A stretch of 47,748 nucleotides of DNA from Actinomycetes bacterium (GCA_029547745.1 JAKPOQ010000034.1:1-47748); one strand, 5' to 3'. Shown: positions 8,764-17,408, counted from the stretch's first letter. The notes: a model not told the origin generated them from the letters alone. Program-made: numbers and translations.

Positions 8764-9873
8764 TCAGGGACTGCGCGCCGCCCGCCGCAGGCCGGCGGCG
8801 CGGGCCGCATCGAGTGCGGCTCCGAACTCAGCGCGCGTGATCCGGCGAGCGATGGAGCGCAGGTCCGCGACACGGTCCCGGCCGTCGCTGACGACGTCGG
8901 TCTGGTCGTTCCGCGCCGCCGTGTTCCCGGCGTCGCGAGCAGGCGCGGCGTCTTCCCGATGTACACGTCCCCCGTCGCGTCTGGGCGCCGCCTCTGCCAG
9001 GCGCTGCCGTCCGTCTCTCTGCCCACGATCGACATCGGCGGTCGCAAGGCTGGCCTCGGCGCACGGGCGGTACTGGTCCATCACGTTGACGAACGTGTCC
9101 GGACTGAGCCCGGCGAGGAACGCGAACACCTGCTCGCTCTCCGCGACCAGTCCCGGCATGACCAGGTGGCGGACGAGCAAACCGCGCACCGCGAGTCCGT
9201 CCGCGCCCACCACGAGGTCGCCGACCTGGCGCTGCATCTCGGTCATCGCGCGGCGCACGACCTCGGGGTAGTCGCGCGCCGTAAGGTACCGCTCGGCGGG
9301 CTCGGCGTCGAGCAGCTTGACGTCGGGCATGTAGATGTCGACGACGCCGTCGAGGAGCGCCAGCGTCTCGACGGCGTCGTACCCGCCGGTGTTGTAGACG
9401 ATCGGGATGCGCAAGCCCTGAGGGACAGCAATGGCCAGTGCGGCGAGGATCTGTGCGACGACGTGCGACGGTGTGACGAGGTTCAGGTTGTGGCAACCCA
9501 TGTCCTGCACGTCGAGGAAGACGGCGGCGAGCTGCGCCGGAGCGAGCTCCTCCCCGGCCGGCCGGTGCGAGATCTCGCTGTTCTGACAGAACCGGCAACG
9601 CAGGTTACAGCCGCCGAAGAACACCGTCCCCGAGCCGGCTCGCCCGCGGAGGACCGACTCCTCGCCGTGGTGTGGGCCATAGCTCGCGACTCTGGCACGG
9701 GCGCCGATGCCGCAGACACCGCCGGCGCCGGTCGTACGGTCGACACCGCAGCGGCGCGGACAGAGCTCGCAAGCGGCGAGCAGTCGGGCGGCGCGCTGCG
9801 CGCGCCGCCCGAGCTCGCCGCTCTCGCTCAGGGCGACGTAGGAGGGTCGGCCTGTCCGGCTGGGCGGTCTCAT
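8764..9873 (-). CDS. PflA-like radical SAM protein (COG1313 type)
   Basis: GGCNLRCRFCQNSEISH (CxxxCxxC), VYNTGGYDAVETLALLDGVVDIYMPDVKL, NVMDQYRPC; C-terminal ARRITRAEFGAALDAARAAGL. Confidence 0.88.
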   Translation of the reverse strand: MRPPSRTGRPSYVALSESGELGRRAQRAARLLAACELCPRRCGVDRTTGAGGVCGIGARARVASYGPHHGEESVLRGRAGSGTVFFGGCNLRCRFCQNSEISHRPAGEELAPAQLAAVFLDVQDMGCHNLNLVTPSHVVAQILAALAIAVPQGLRIPIVYNTGGYDAVETLALLDGVVDIYMPDVKLLDAEPAERYLTARDYPEVVRRAMTEMQRQVGDLVVGADGLAVRGLLVRHLVMPGLVAESEQVFAFLAGLSPDTFVNVMDQYRPCAEASLATADVDRGQRDGRQRLAEAAPRRDGGRVHREDAAPARDAGNTAARNDQTDVVSDGRDRVADLRSIARRITRAEFGAALDAARAAGLRRAARSP

Positions 9874-10071
9874 CGCATCCGGTATGGCACACCCGTGACC
9901 AGCGCGCAAGGTGCGGCTTGAGGGGCGCAGCAGCCTGCTGCCGACAAGGTGCGGCTCACGGCTTCGGTACATCGCCGCCCAGAAGGCACAGCTTCACCTG
10001 CTGCACGCGACGGCGAGGACACCGCCTCACGTCGTCACTCGGCGCCGACAGAGGCCATGGCGCTGACGGAC

Positions 10072-10137
10072 GCGGCGCGGCCCGGGCGGGGAGTGCCTGG
10101 GCCGCGCCGCACCGTGTGGGCCGGCTGTCGCCGGCCC
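10072..10137 (-). terminator. Two consecutive GC-rich hairpins ending the CoA-transferase operon
   Basis: GCGGCGCGGCCC...GGGCCGCGCCGC and GGGCCGGC-tgtc-GCCGGCCC, just 3' of the 10169 stop. Confidence 0.6.
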
Positions 10138-10168
10138 AATCCTCACCCGGCGCTCGGCTGCGCCGCCC

Positions 10169-10987
10169 TCATCCCAGGATCAGCCGCTGGGGGTCGACTT
10201 CGTCGCGCAAGATGCGGAGCTCCTCGGCGTCCGGAGGCGTCGCCTCAGCCGCGCGGGTGACGTCCATGGTGAAGCCGGTGTTCTCGGTCACCTCTCCGGT
10301 CGTCACGCCGGGGTAGTACTCGGCGAGGTACATCTCCTTCGTCGCCTCGTCGAACTTCATGACGCCGAGGTCGCTGACCACGGCGAGCGGCCCGCCACGC
10401 CGGTACCCGGCGTGGCGCCGCGACTCGCCGCCCGTCAGCCAGCCCGGCGTCGTCAGGTAATCGAGCTTCTCGACGAACTTGCGTCTTCCGTGGTGCATGA
10501 ACACGAGGAAGCCGCTGGCCAGCGAGCCGGCGTCGCAGGCCCCGCCGCTCCCCGAGAAGCGGACCTTCGGATGGCGGTAGTCGCCGATGACGGTGGAGTT
10601 CAGGTTGCCGTAACGGTCGATCTGCGCGGCGCCGAGGAAGGCGATCGTGTGCAGGCGTCGGTTGGCGACGTAGCTGAACGCCTCGACGAGGCCGGCGTTG
10701 AGGTTGGAGTAGGCCATGACGCGGGAATCGGCCACAGCCATCGGCAGTTCTTCGAGCTGTGGCCCGATTCCCCCGGTCTCGAAGAAGATGTGCGCCCGCG
10801 GGGCGTGGATGCGCTTGGCGACGGTCGCCGCCAGCATCGCCACGCCCGTCCCAGCGAAGAGCACATCGCCGTCCTTGATGAGGCGGCCGGCGGCGATGGC
10901 CATCATCTCGCGCGCGGTGTATGCGGGCGGCGGAGTGGGCGTAGCGCCGGGCGAAGGGGCGGAGGGCGTGTGTGTAGGGTCGGCCAT
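10169..10987 (-). CDS. CoA-transferase subunit B (glutaconate CoA-transferase-like)
   Basis: FFETGGIGPQ catalytic-Glu region, LGAAQIDRYGNLNSTVIGDY, FSGSGGACD. Confidence 0.9.
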   Translation of the reverse strand: MADPTHTPSAPSPGATPTPPPAYTAREMMAIAAGRLIKDGDVLFAGTGVAMLAATVAKRIHAPRAHIFFETGGIGPQLEELPMAVADSRVMAYSNLNAGLVEAFSYVANRRLHTIAFLGAAQIDRYGNLNSTVIGDYRHPKVRFSGSGGACDAGSLASGFLVFMHHGRRKFVEKLDYLTTPGWLTGGESRRHAGYRRGGPLAVVSDLGVMKFDEATKEMYLAEYYPGVTTGEVTENTGFTMDVTRAAEATPPDAEELRILRDEVDPQRLILG

Positions 10988-10992
10988 CTTCC

Positions 10993-11970
10993 TCACCTCC
11001 TGTCCAGGCCCGGCGCGTAGCCGGCGACCGTGTTGGCGCGGATGTGCGCGAGCTGCGCTCCTCCGACCTTGTCGAGGTACGCGTCCCAGCTCCCGATGCC
11101 GTACACCCACTCGTCCAGATATGTGGCCCACTGCTCGTCGTCCTTGGCCATCGCCTTGTACAGGTTCAGGTGCTTGGGGTCGTAGTCGTAGAAGGACCGG
11201 CAAGCGGTCGGGTGGGCGCCGTACGGCACGGGCACGACGGCGTCGACCAGGAACGGCGGCAGCGCGTTCTGGTCGGGGTCGATGCGGAGGTAGCTCTCGG
11301 GGACGATCTCTTCACAGGTCACGACCACCACCGAGGCCGCCTTGCACTGCTCGAGGTCGGCGAACGTGAGGCCCTTGATGCGGACGGTCCCGTCGGTGCT
11401 CACCTGCTGGGCATGGATGAGCGAGACGTCCGGCGTCAGCGCGGGGAGGAGGGCGACGTCGTCGTCGGGGTGGCCGAAGGGGTCGGCCATGACGTGGACC
11501 TTCTTCCTTGCCACCTTGACGCCGTCGCGGATCTTGGGCGGGAAGCCTTCTTGCCGAAGGACGTCCGTCCCCAGGCCTGACTTGCTGGGGATGAACGGGA
11601 CGCTCAGGGCGCCGGCCAGGAAGCGCAGGCTCATTTGGTTGTTCGTGTAGTCCTCGACGAGCACCTCGCCGCGCTCGACCGCCTTGCGGAAGCGGATGCA
11701 GGTCGGGGCGAAGCGTCCGTTGCCGCCGTAGGCGACCTCGATGCGCGAGACGCAGCCCGCGCCCACCAGGACGTCGAGCGCCTGTCCGTTGGAATGGGCG
11801 ACGAGGTGCAGGTCGCGGATCCGGCGACGGGCGATCTCGTAGACGAGCGCCATCGGGTTGCGGTTGATGGTGAAGCCGCCCACGGCGATCTGCTGGCCGT
11901 CGCGGACGAAGCGCTCGACGGCTTCACCGACGGTCATCAGCTTGCTGTCGAGCCCGTTCGGTTCGCCCAT
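10993..11970 (-). CDS. CoA-transferase subunit A (glutaconate CoA-transferase-like)
   Basis: MTVGEAVERFVRDGQQIAVGGF, RNPMALVYEIARR, HAQQVSTDGTVRIKGLTFADLEQ. Confidence 0.9.
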   Translation of the reverse strand: MGEPNGLDSKLMTVGEAVERFVRDGQQIAVGGFTINRNPMALVYEIARRRIRDLHLVAHSNGQALDVLVGAGCVSRIEVAYGGNGRFAPTCIRFRKAVERGEVLVEDYTNNQMSLRFLAGALSVPFIPSKSGLGTDVLRQEGFPPKIRDGVKVARKKVHVMADPFGHPDDDVALLPALTPDVSLIHAQQVSTDGTVRIKGLTFADLEQCKAASVVVVTCEEIVPESYLRIDPDQNALPPFLVDAVVPVPYGAHPTACRSFYDYDPKHLNLYKAMAKDDEQWATYLDEWVYGIGSWDAYLDKVGGAQLAHIRANTVAGYAPGLDRR

Positions 11971-12132
11971 GCGCCGCCTCCTTGAGTCTCATGGGGCCCA
12001 GAAACGCGAAAGCCCCCAGGGCAGACACGATCGTCTCCGCTGGGGGACATGGCCGGGACAGGCGGGAGGACGGCTCCCTGCCGTGGCCATGCGGCAGCGC
12101 GTCCATGATACAGGCGCCGACGACCGGCGCAA
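11971..12132 (-). promoter_or_regulatory. Promoter (TTGCGC-N16-TATCAT) plus structured 5' leader of the CoA-transferase operon
   Basis: -35 at 12127-12132, -10 at 12105-12110 (both RC); hairpin CCCCCAG...CTGGGGG (12013-12046); CGTTTC; SD aaggagg. Confidence 0.65.
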
Positions 12133-12147
12133 GCGACGTCGCGCTGA

Positions 12148-12153
12148 TAGAAT
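12148..12153 (+). promoter_or_regulatory. -10-like box (TAGAAT) 9 bp before the DUF3870 start (possible leaderless transcript)
   Basis: TAGAAT-gatgcggcg-ATG. Confidence 0.4.
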
Positions 12154-12162
12154 GATGCGGCG

Positions 12163-12579
12163 ATGGTCTCCGCTGACGGACAGGGGGACAAGTTGCCCGC
12201 CCACGACACGACCTTCCTGTTCTCGGGCTACGCCCGCCTGCCGCAAGACGTCTCGCACCAGGCGATCTACAAGCGCGTCGGCGTCGTCCTCGAGGTCGAC
12301 GAGATGGGCGTCATCGTCGGCTGCACCGCCTCACTGATCATGGACACGGCGCGCGACTTCTTCGCGCGCCTCCTGCTCGGCCGTAACGTCCTCAACGAGC
12401 GGCGCGAGATCGAGGCGCTCATCCGCTACCGCTACCGCGGCCACTCCCAGGGCGCCCTCATCTCGGCCCTGCACAAGGTCTTCGAGGCCGTCGACCAGTC
12501 ACCCCTCGTGCTCGGCGACGCCGCCTTCCCGCTGCCCAGCGCGAAGAACCCGGACGTGGGCACCGAGACGTACGGCTGA
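12163..12579 (+). CDS. DUF3870 family protein
   Basis: FLFSGYARLPQDVSHQAIYKRVGVVLEVDEMGVIVGCTASLIMDTARDFFARLLLGRN...IRYRYRGHSQGALISAL. Confidence 0.85.
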   Translation: MVSADGQGDKLPAHDTTFLFSGYARLPQDVSHQAIYKRVGVVLEVDEMGVIVGCTASLIMDTARDFFARLLLGRNVLNERREIEALIRYRYRGHSQGALISALHKVFEAVDQSPLVLGDAAFPLPSAKNPDVGTETYG

Positions 12580-12640
12580 GCCGTCCCTCGCGTCGTACAC
12601 CCGGTCGGATCTTGCTCCACAATGGCGAAACGGCGCCTGC

Positions 12641-12802
12641 TTGCGCCTGCGGCAGCGGCGTGTATGATGTCCGCGCTGCACACAGAGCCGCAGACGGGCG
12701 CCGTCTCCGCCCGCCGGCCGCAGGCTTTGGACCCCCAGCGACCGCGCAAGCGTTCCCTGGGGGTCTCGTCGTTTCCGGGGACAGGTCCAAAGGAGGAGCC
12801 GC
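12641..12802 (+). promoter_or_regulatory. Promoter (TTGCGC-N16-TATGAT) plus structured 5' leader of the acyl-CoA dehydrogenase gene
   Basis: -35 12641-12646, -10 12663-12668; hairpin GACCCCCAG (12730-12738)/CTGGGGGTC (12757-12765); CGTTTC; SD aaggagg. Confidence 0.65.
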
Positions 12803-14035
12803 ATGGACTTCCGTTACACCACCGAGCAGGACATGTACCGCCAGGCGATCCGCGAATGGCTGACCAAGAACCTCGAGCCGCGGGCGCGCGCGATCGACGA
12901 GGCCGAGGACGGGATCCCCGACGACATCACCGCCGGCATGGCGGAACTAGGGATGTTCGGCGTCACCATCCCCGAGCAGTACGGCGGCATGCCGCTCCCC
13001 GATGACGAGCGCCTCATCTACGCGATGATCACCGTCCACGAGATCGCGCGCGCCGACCTCAGCATGAGCACGCCCGTGTATACCCTGCTCACCATCGGCT
13101 GGTCGTACATCGTCAACCGCTACGGCACGGAGGAGCTCAAGCAGGAACTGCTGCCGGCGGTGGCCGCCGGCAAGGCGTTCGCCGGCATCAACACGACCGA
13201 GCCCGGCGGCGGCTCCGACCTCGCCGCCATCAAGACGGTCGCCCTGTGGAACGAAGAGAAGCAGGTCTACGTCATGAACGGCGAGAAGGCCTACGTCTCC
13301 GGGCCCAAGGAGTGCGCCAAGTGGGGCCCGCCCAGCGGCCACTGCACCCTCGTCAAGACCGACCCGAACCAGGGACACAAGGGCATGACCTTCATCTGGG
13401 TCCCCGCCCACCTGCCCGGCATCACCTACACGACCTACAAGGACATGGGTCGCATGGGCCTGAGCACCGGCGGCTGGATCTACAAGGATGTCGAGCTGCC
13501 CAAGAAGTACGTGCTCGGCGAAGAGGGCAAGGGGTTCTACGTCAACATGGACGGCTTCAACGCCGCCCGCGTCCTAGTCGCGGCCGCCTGCCTCGGCGGG
13601 GCCGAGAAGGCGCTCGAGATCAGCGGCGAGTACACGGCGCAGCGCAAGACCTTCGGCAAGCCGCTCGGCAAGTGGGAGGGCATCTCGTTCGAGATGGCCG
13701 ACGACTGGATGCAGCTCGACATGCTCAAGCTCAACCTGCTGCGTGGCGCGTGGATGATCGGCCAGGAGCACACCAACCCCGGCCAGTTCAGCCGCAAGGA
13801 CATCAACAAGGTCATCTCGACGTGCAAGTGCCTCAGCCCGACCTTGTGCCACGACATCGCCCGCCACGGGATGATGTACCACGGCGCCTTCGGCTACACG
13901 AAGGAGACCCCGCTCGAGATGCTGCTTCGCGGCGTCATGAGCTACGAGGTCGGCGCCGAGGGTGGTTTGATGATCATGCGCGGCATCATCGCCCGCGACG
14001 AGTGGGGCGACACGCACAACCCGTTCAAGGATTAG
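12803..14035 (+). CDS. Acyl-CoA dehydrogenase
   Basis: FAGINTTEPGGGSDLAAIKT, YVMNGEKAYVSG, QRKTFGKPLGKWEGISFEMADDWMQLDM. Confidence 0.96.
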   Translation: MDFRYTTEQDMYRQAIREWLTKNLEPRARAIDEAEDGIPDDITAGMAELGMFGVTIPEQYGGMPLPDDERLIYAMITVHEIARADLSMSTPVYTLLTIGWSYIVNRYGTEELKQELLPAVAAGKAFAGINTTEPGGGSDLAAIKTVALWNEEKQVYVMNGEKAYVSGPKECAKWGPPSGHCTLVKTDPNQGHKGMTFIWVPAHLPGITYTTYKDMGRMGLSTGGWIYKDVELPKKYVLGEEGKGFYVNMDGFNAARVLVAAACLGGAEKALEISGEYTAQRKTFGKPLGKWEGISFEMADDWMQLDMLKLNLLRGAWMIGQEHTNPGQFSRKDINKVISTCKCLSPTLCHDIARHGMMYHGAFGYTKETPLEMLLRGVMSYEVGAEGGLMIMRGIIARDEWGDTHNPFKD

Positions 14036-14050
14036 GCACCGGAGTCGGCG

Positions 14051-14105
14051 CAAGCTGACGCAGGCAACTAACGTGCGGTGTGGCGTAGCGGCACCGCACA
14101 CTGAC
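14051..14105 (+). repeat. Hairpin repeat related to 1914-2013 (GTGCGGTGtggcgtagcggCACCGCAC)
   Basis: Shared frame TGACGyAGGCrAsTyrACGTGCGG...GTGAGCGGCACCGCAC-like with 1962-2010. Confidence 0.6.
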
Positions 14106-14112
14106 CGACGAT

Positions 14113-14142
14113 GGGGCGGGCGGCGATGCCGCCGCCCGCCCC
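14113..14142 (+). terminator. Hairpin between acyl-CoA dehydrogenase and fixC
   Basis: GGGGCGGGCGGC-gatgcc-GCCGCCCGCCCC followed by tctctcat. Confidence 0.55.
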
Positions 14143-14163
14143 TCTCTCATCAGGGGAAGCGGC

Positions 14164-15450
14164 ATGGAAAAGGTCGAGTGCATCGTCGTCGGTGGTGGTC
14201 TCGCAGGCCTGTCGGCCGCGTACGGACTCGCCGGCGCCGGCGCCGAGGTCATGGTGCTCGAGCGCGGCGACTACTCCGGCGCCAAGAACGTCACCGGCGG
14301 CCGTCTGTACGTGAGTCCGATCCGCGGCTTCTACCCCGAGCTCTGGGAGGAGGCGCCTTTCGAGCGCCCCGTCGCCCGCGAGCTCATCACCATGATGGGC
14401 GACGGCGCCCATACCACGTTCGAGCTCGCCTCGGACCGTCTGGCCCACCCGCCCCAGTCATACACGGTGGTGCGCGCCCGGCTCGACCAGTGGCTGGCCG
14501 AGAAGGTCGGCGAGAAGGGCGGCATGGTCGTCCCCGGCATGAAGGTGGACGAGCTGCTGCGCAAGGAAGGCCGCATCGTCGGTATCCGCGCCGGCGCCGA
14601 CGAGATCGGCGCCGACGTGGTCGTCGTCGCCGAGGGCGTGTTGCGGCTGTTGGCGGAACCGGCCGGGCTCGCCGCCCGGCCGGTCGACCGCGACCACGCC
14701 CTCGGCTACAAGGAAGTCATCGAGTTGCCGGCCGGCGTGATCGAAGACCGCTGGAACCTCAATCCCGGCGAGGGCGCCGCCCAGTTGTTCCTTGGGTCCG
14801 TGACCCAAGGCATGCTGGGCGGCGGCTTCCTCTACACGAACAAGGAGAGCATCTCGCTCGGCGTCGTCGTCGGCATGCAGGCGATGAAGGCCGACGGCCG
14901 TGAGATCAAGTCGCACGAGCTCCTCGACCGCTGGAAGGAGCTGCCGCAGATCAAGCCGCTCGTGGCCGGCGGTACGGTGGCGGAGTACTCCGCGCACGCC
15001 ATCCCCGAGGGCGGCATCGCCAAGGTGCCGCGGCTCTACGGCGACGGCTACGTCCTCGCCGGTGACGCCGCGGGCCTCAGCCTTAACGCCCTCGTCACCG
15101 TGCGCGGCATGGACTTCGCCATCGCCTCGGGCTACTACGCCGCGCAGGCGATCCTCAGGGCGAGGCAGGCGGGCGACTTCTCGGCCGCCGGCCTGGCGTC
15201 GTACGAGGTGGCCCTGCGCGACAGCTTCGTCCTCAAGGACCTCGAGACGGCGCGGATCTACCCGCAGTTCATGGAACTGCCGCGCCTCTTCACGCACTAC
15301 CCGACGGCGGTGTCGCGTCTCTTCGAGGATGTCTTCACCATCGGGCCCGGCCCCACCCCGTCGCTGATGAAGAAGGCCTGGAAGGGCATCAGGCGTGACT
15401 TCCTGAACCTCGGCACGCTGCAGGATGCGTGGCTGGCGCGCAAGCTGTGA
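14164..15450 (+). CDS. fixC: FixC-like electron transfer flavoprotein-quinone oxidoreductase
   Basis: CIVVGGGLAGLSAAYGLAGAGAEVMVLERG, YVLAGDAAGLSLNALVTVRGMDFAIASG. Confidence 0.92.
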   Translation: MEKVECIVVGGGLAGLSAAYGLAGAGAEVMVLERGDYSGAKNVTGGRLYVSPIRGFYPELWEEAPFERPVARELITMMGDGAHTTFELASDRLAHPPQSYTVVRARLDQWLAEKVGEKGGMVVPGMKVDELLRKEGRIVGIRAGADEIGADVVVVAEGVLRLLAEPAGLAARPVDRDHALGYKEVIELPAGVIEDRWNLNPGEGAAQLFLGSVTQGMLGGGFLYTNKESISLGVVVGMQAMKADGREIKSHELLDRWKELPQIKPLVAGGTVAEYSAHAIPEGGIAKVPRLYGDGYVLAGDAAGLSLNALVTVRGMDFAIASGYYAAQAILRARQAGDFSAAGLASYEVALRDSFVLKDLETARIYPQFMELPRLFTHYPTAVSRLFEDVFTIGPGPTPSLMKKAWKGIRRDFLNLGTLQDAWLARKL

Positions 15451-15486
15451 CGGGAACGTGGCGACCGTGACGAAGGAGGGGCGACC

Positions 15487-15762
15487 GTGAACATCGACGC
15501 CAAGCTCGGGCTCGACGTCTTCAAGCTCGACAAGGAACCGCACATCGTCATCGAGCAGGAGGTCTGCGCGACCGTGTGCACGAACCGGGCCTGCCTCTAC
15601 GTCTGCCCGGCCGACCTCTACGAGCTCGACGACGAGCAGCGCATGACGGTGAACTGGGAGGGCTGCCTGGAGTGCGGCACGTGCATGATCTGCTGCGAGC
15701 CGCGGGCCCTTACGTGGAACTACCCGCGCTCGCCGTTCGGCGTGCAGTACCGGATGAGCTGA
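15487..15762 (+). CDS. fixX: FixX-like ferredoxin
   Basis: CLYVCPADLYELDDEQRMTVNWEGCLECGTCMICCEPRALTWNYPRSPFGVQYR. Confidence 0.93.
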   Translation: MNIDAKLGLDVFKLDKEPHIVIEQEVCATVCTNRACLYVCPADLYELDDEQRMTVNWEGCLECGTCMICCEPRALTWNYPRSPFGVQYRMS

Positions 15763-15863
15763 ACGAGATGAGGTGCGACAGCGAGCCGGACGAGATGAGA
15801 GGCGGCAGTGAGCTGAGCGAGACGAGATGCGGCAGTGAGCCGGACGAGATGAGAGGCGGCGTG
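15757..15863 (+). repeat. 27-bp tandem repeat, about 4 degenerate copies
   Basis: Unit AGC(C/T)G(G/A)(A/G)CGAGA(T/C)GAG(A/G)(G/T)GCGGCAGTG starts at 15757, 15784, 15811, 15838. Confidence 0.85.
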
Positions 15864-15889
15864 AGAGACGAACGACGGGGGGACGGCGC

Positions 15890-16621
15890 ATGGACGAACT
15901 GAGCGCCCTGCTCGGGGCGAACACCTATCCGGGGCGCGGCCTGGTGCTCGCCGGCACGGCGCACGGCGCCCTGGTGGCCTACTTCGTGACGGGGCGCAGC
16001 CCCGCATCGCAGCAGAGGGAGATCCGCCGCGGCGCGGCCGGCGAGCTGCTCGTCAGCCCCCTCGGCGAGGGGGCTGACGACCCGCTCCGCCACTACGCCG
16101 CGGCGCGTACGTCGGACGACTGGCTGGTCGTCGGCAACGGTCGTCAGGTCGACACGGTGCTCGAGAAGCTCGAGGCTGGGCATGCGCCCCAGATCGCGCT
16201 GGACGGCCTCGAGCACGAGCCCGACGCGCCGATCTTCACTGACCGGATCACCCTCGTCGTGTCGCGGGCGACGCCCGTCGAAGCTGTCTTCGGCGTCGCC
16301 CGGCGGAGCGCCGGGGGACGGACGACGAGCGACATCCATATGCTCGTCGTCCGCGAGCCGGCGCCGGGCGACGCCGTCCTGCTCACGACCTACAAGTCGG
16401 ACGGCGAGACGATCGAAGGTGGCCGTCCGTTCCTCGAGGCGTCCTGGGCGGCTGGCGGCGCGGCCGCCGAGGCCGTGAACGCCGCCCCCAAGGCCGTGAA
16501 CGCCGCCGGACTGCTCGACACGGTCTGGGCGGCGCTCGAGCCCCGGTATCGCGTCGCTGCCATGGCCCTCGATCCCGCCCATGGGCTCGGGGGTGCGCTC
16601 ATCAGGAACGAGAGGAGGTGA
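15890..16621 (+). CDS. IMP cyclohydrolase (PurO)-like protein
   Basis: NTYPGRGLVLAG...YFVTGRSPASQQREI, NGRQVDTVLEKL, LEHEPDAPIFTDRI, LTTYKSDGETIEGGRPF. Confidence 0.8.
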   Translation: MDELSALLGANTYPGRGLVLAGTAHGALVAYFVTGRSPASQQREIRRGAAGELLVSPLGEGADDPLRHYAAARTSDDWLVVGNGRQVDTVLEKLEAGHAPQIALDGLEHEPDAPIFTDRITLVVSRATPVEAVFGVARRSAGGRTTSDIHMLVVREPAPGDAVLLTTYKSDGETIEGGRPFLEASWAAGGAAAEAVNAAPKAVNAAGLLDTVWAALEPRYRVAAMALDPAHGLGGALIRNERR

Positions 16622-16625
16622 CCCC

Positions 16626-17405
16626 TTGGACATCGTCGTGTGCGTGAAGACCAACCCGGACCCGCAGATGGTCCGCATCAGGAACCGGGAGCCGGTGCTC
16701 GAGGCGGTGCCGTACAAGCTCGGCGACCTTGACAAGAACGCCCTCGAGGCGGCGATCCAGGTGCGCGACGCGGTCGGCGGCAAGGTCGTCGCGGTGACCG
16801 TGGCCGAGACGAACCGCAAGATCAAGGAGACGGTCAAGGAGGCGCTCGCCATGGGCGCCGACGAAGCGGTGATCGTCGACGATCCGGCGGCGATGACGCT
16901 CGACCAGGCGGCGGTCGCGACCGTGATCGCCGCCGCCGTCAAGAAGCTGCCCGCCTGCGACCTGCTCCTCTTCGGCGAGGGCTCGAGCGACAACTACACC
17001 GGTCAGGTGCCGTCGCGCGTTGCCGAGAAGCTCGGCGTGCCGCAGGTCGGGTACGCGCGCAAGGTCGAGGCGGCCGAAGGCGCTGTGCGCTGCGAGCGCA
17101 GCATGGACGAGATGATCGAGACGCTCGAGCTTCCCCTGCCGGCCGCCGTCACCGTCGTCAGCGAGATCAACGAACCCCGTATCCCCTCGCTCATGCACAT
17201 CATGAAGGCGGGCTCCAAGCCGACGCAGGTCTGGACGCTGGCCGACATCGGCGTCGACGCGGCCGCGCTGGCGCCGAAGCAGGAGGTCGTGTCGAACCTC
17301 GCCGAGGAGCAGGACCGCAAGCACGTCCTGTTCGAGGGCGCCGCCGCGGAGCAGGCCGCGGCCTTCGTCGACGCGCTCGTCAAAGAAGGCGTGGTGGGGA
17401 GGTAG
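16626..17405 (+). CDS. fixA: FixA / electron transfer flavoprotein beta subunit
   Basis: TTG start after gaggaggtg; MDIVVCVKTNPDPQMVRIRNREPVLE, EPRIPSLMHIMKA. Confidence 0.93.
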   Translation: MDIVVCVKTNPDPQMVRIRNREPVLEAVPYKLGDLDKNALEAAIQVRDAVGGKVVAVTVAETNRKIKETVKEALAMGADEAVIVDDPAAMTLDQAAVATVIAAAVKKLPACDLLLFGEGSSDNYTGQVPSRVAEKLGVPQVGYARKVEAAEGAVRCERSMDEMIETLELPLPAAVTVVSEINEPRIPSLMHIMKAGSKPTQVWTLADIGVDAAALAPKQEVVSNLAEEQDRKHVLFEGAAAEQAAAFVDALVKEGVVGR

Positions 17406-17408
17406 ACC

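Noticed and set aside
12641-12802. Assignment of the shared leader to a known riboswitch (T-box, cobalamin, glycine)
   Set aside because: No recognisable class-defining core (e.g. T-box AGGGTGGNACCGCG); left as uncharacterised.
16470-16512. Two 21-bp repeats (GCCGTGAACGCCGCC) in the PurO-like gene
   Set aside because: Short in-frame duplication giving an Ala-rich linker (AVNAAPKAVNAAG); not informative alone.
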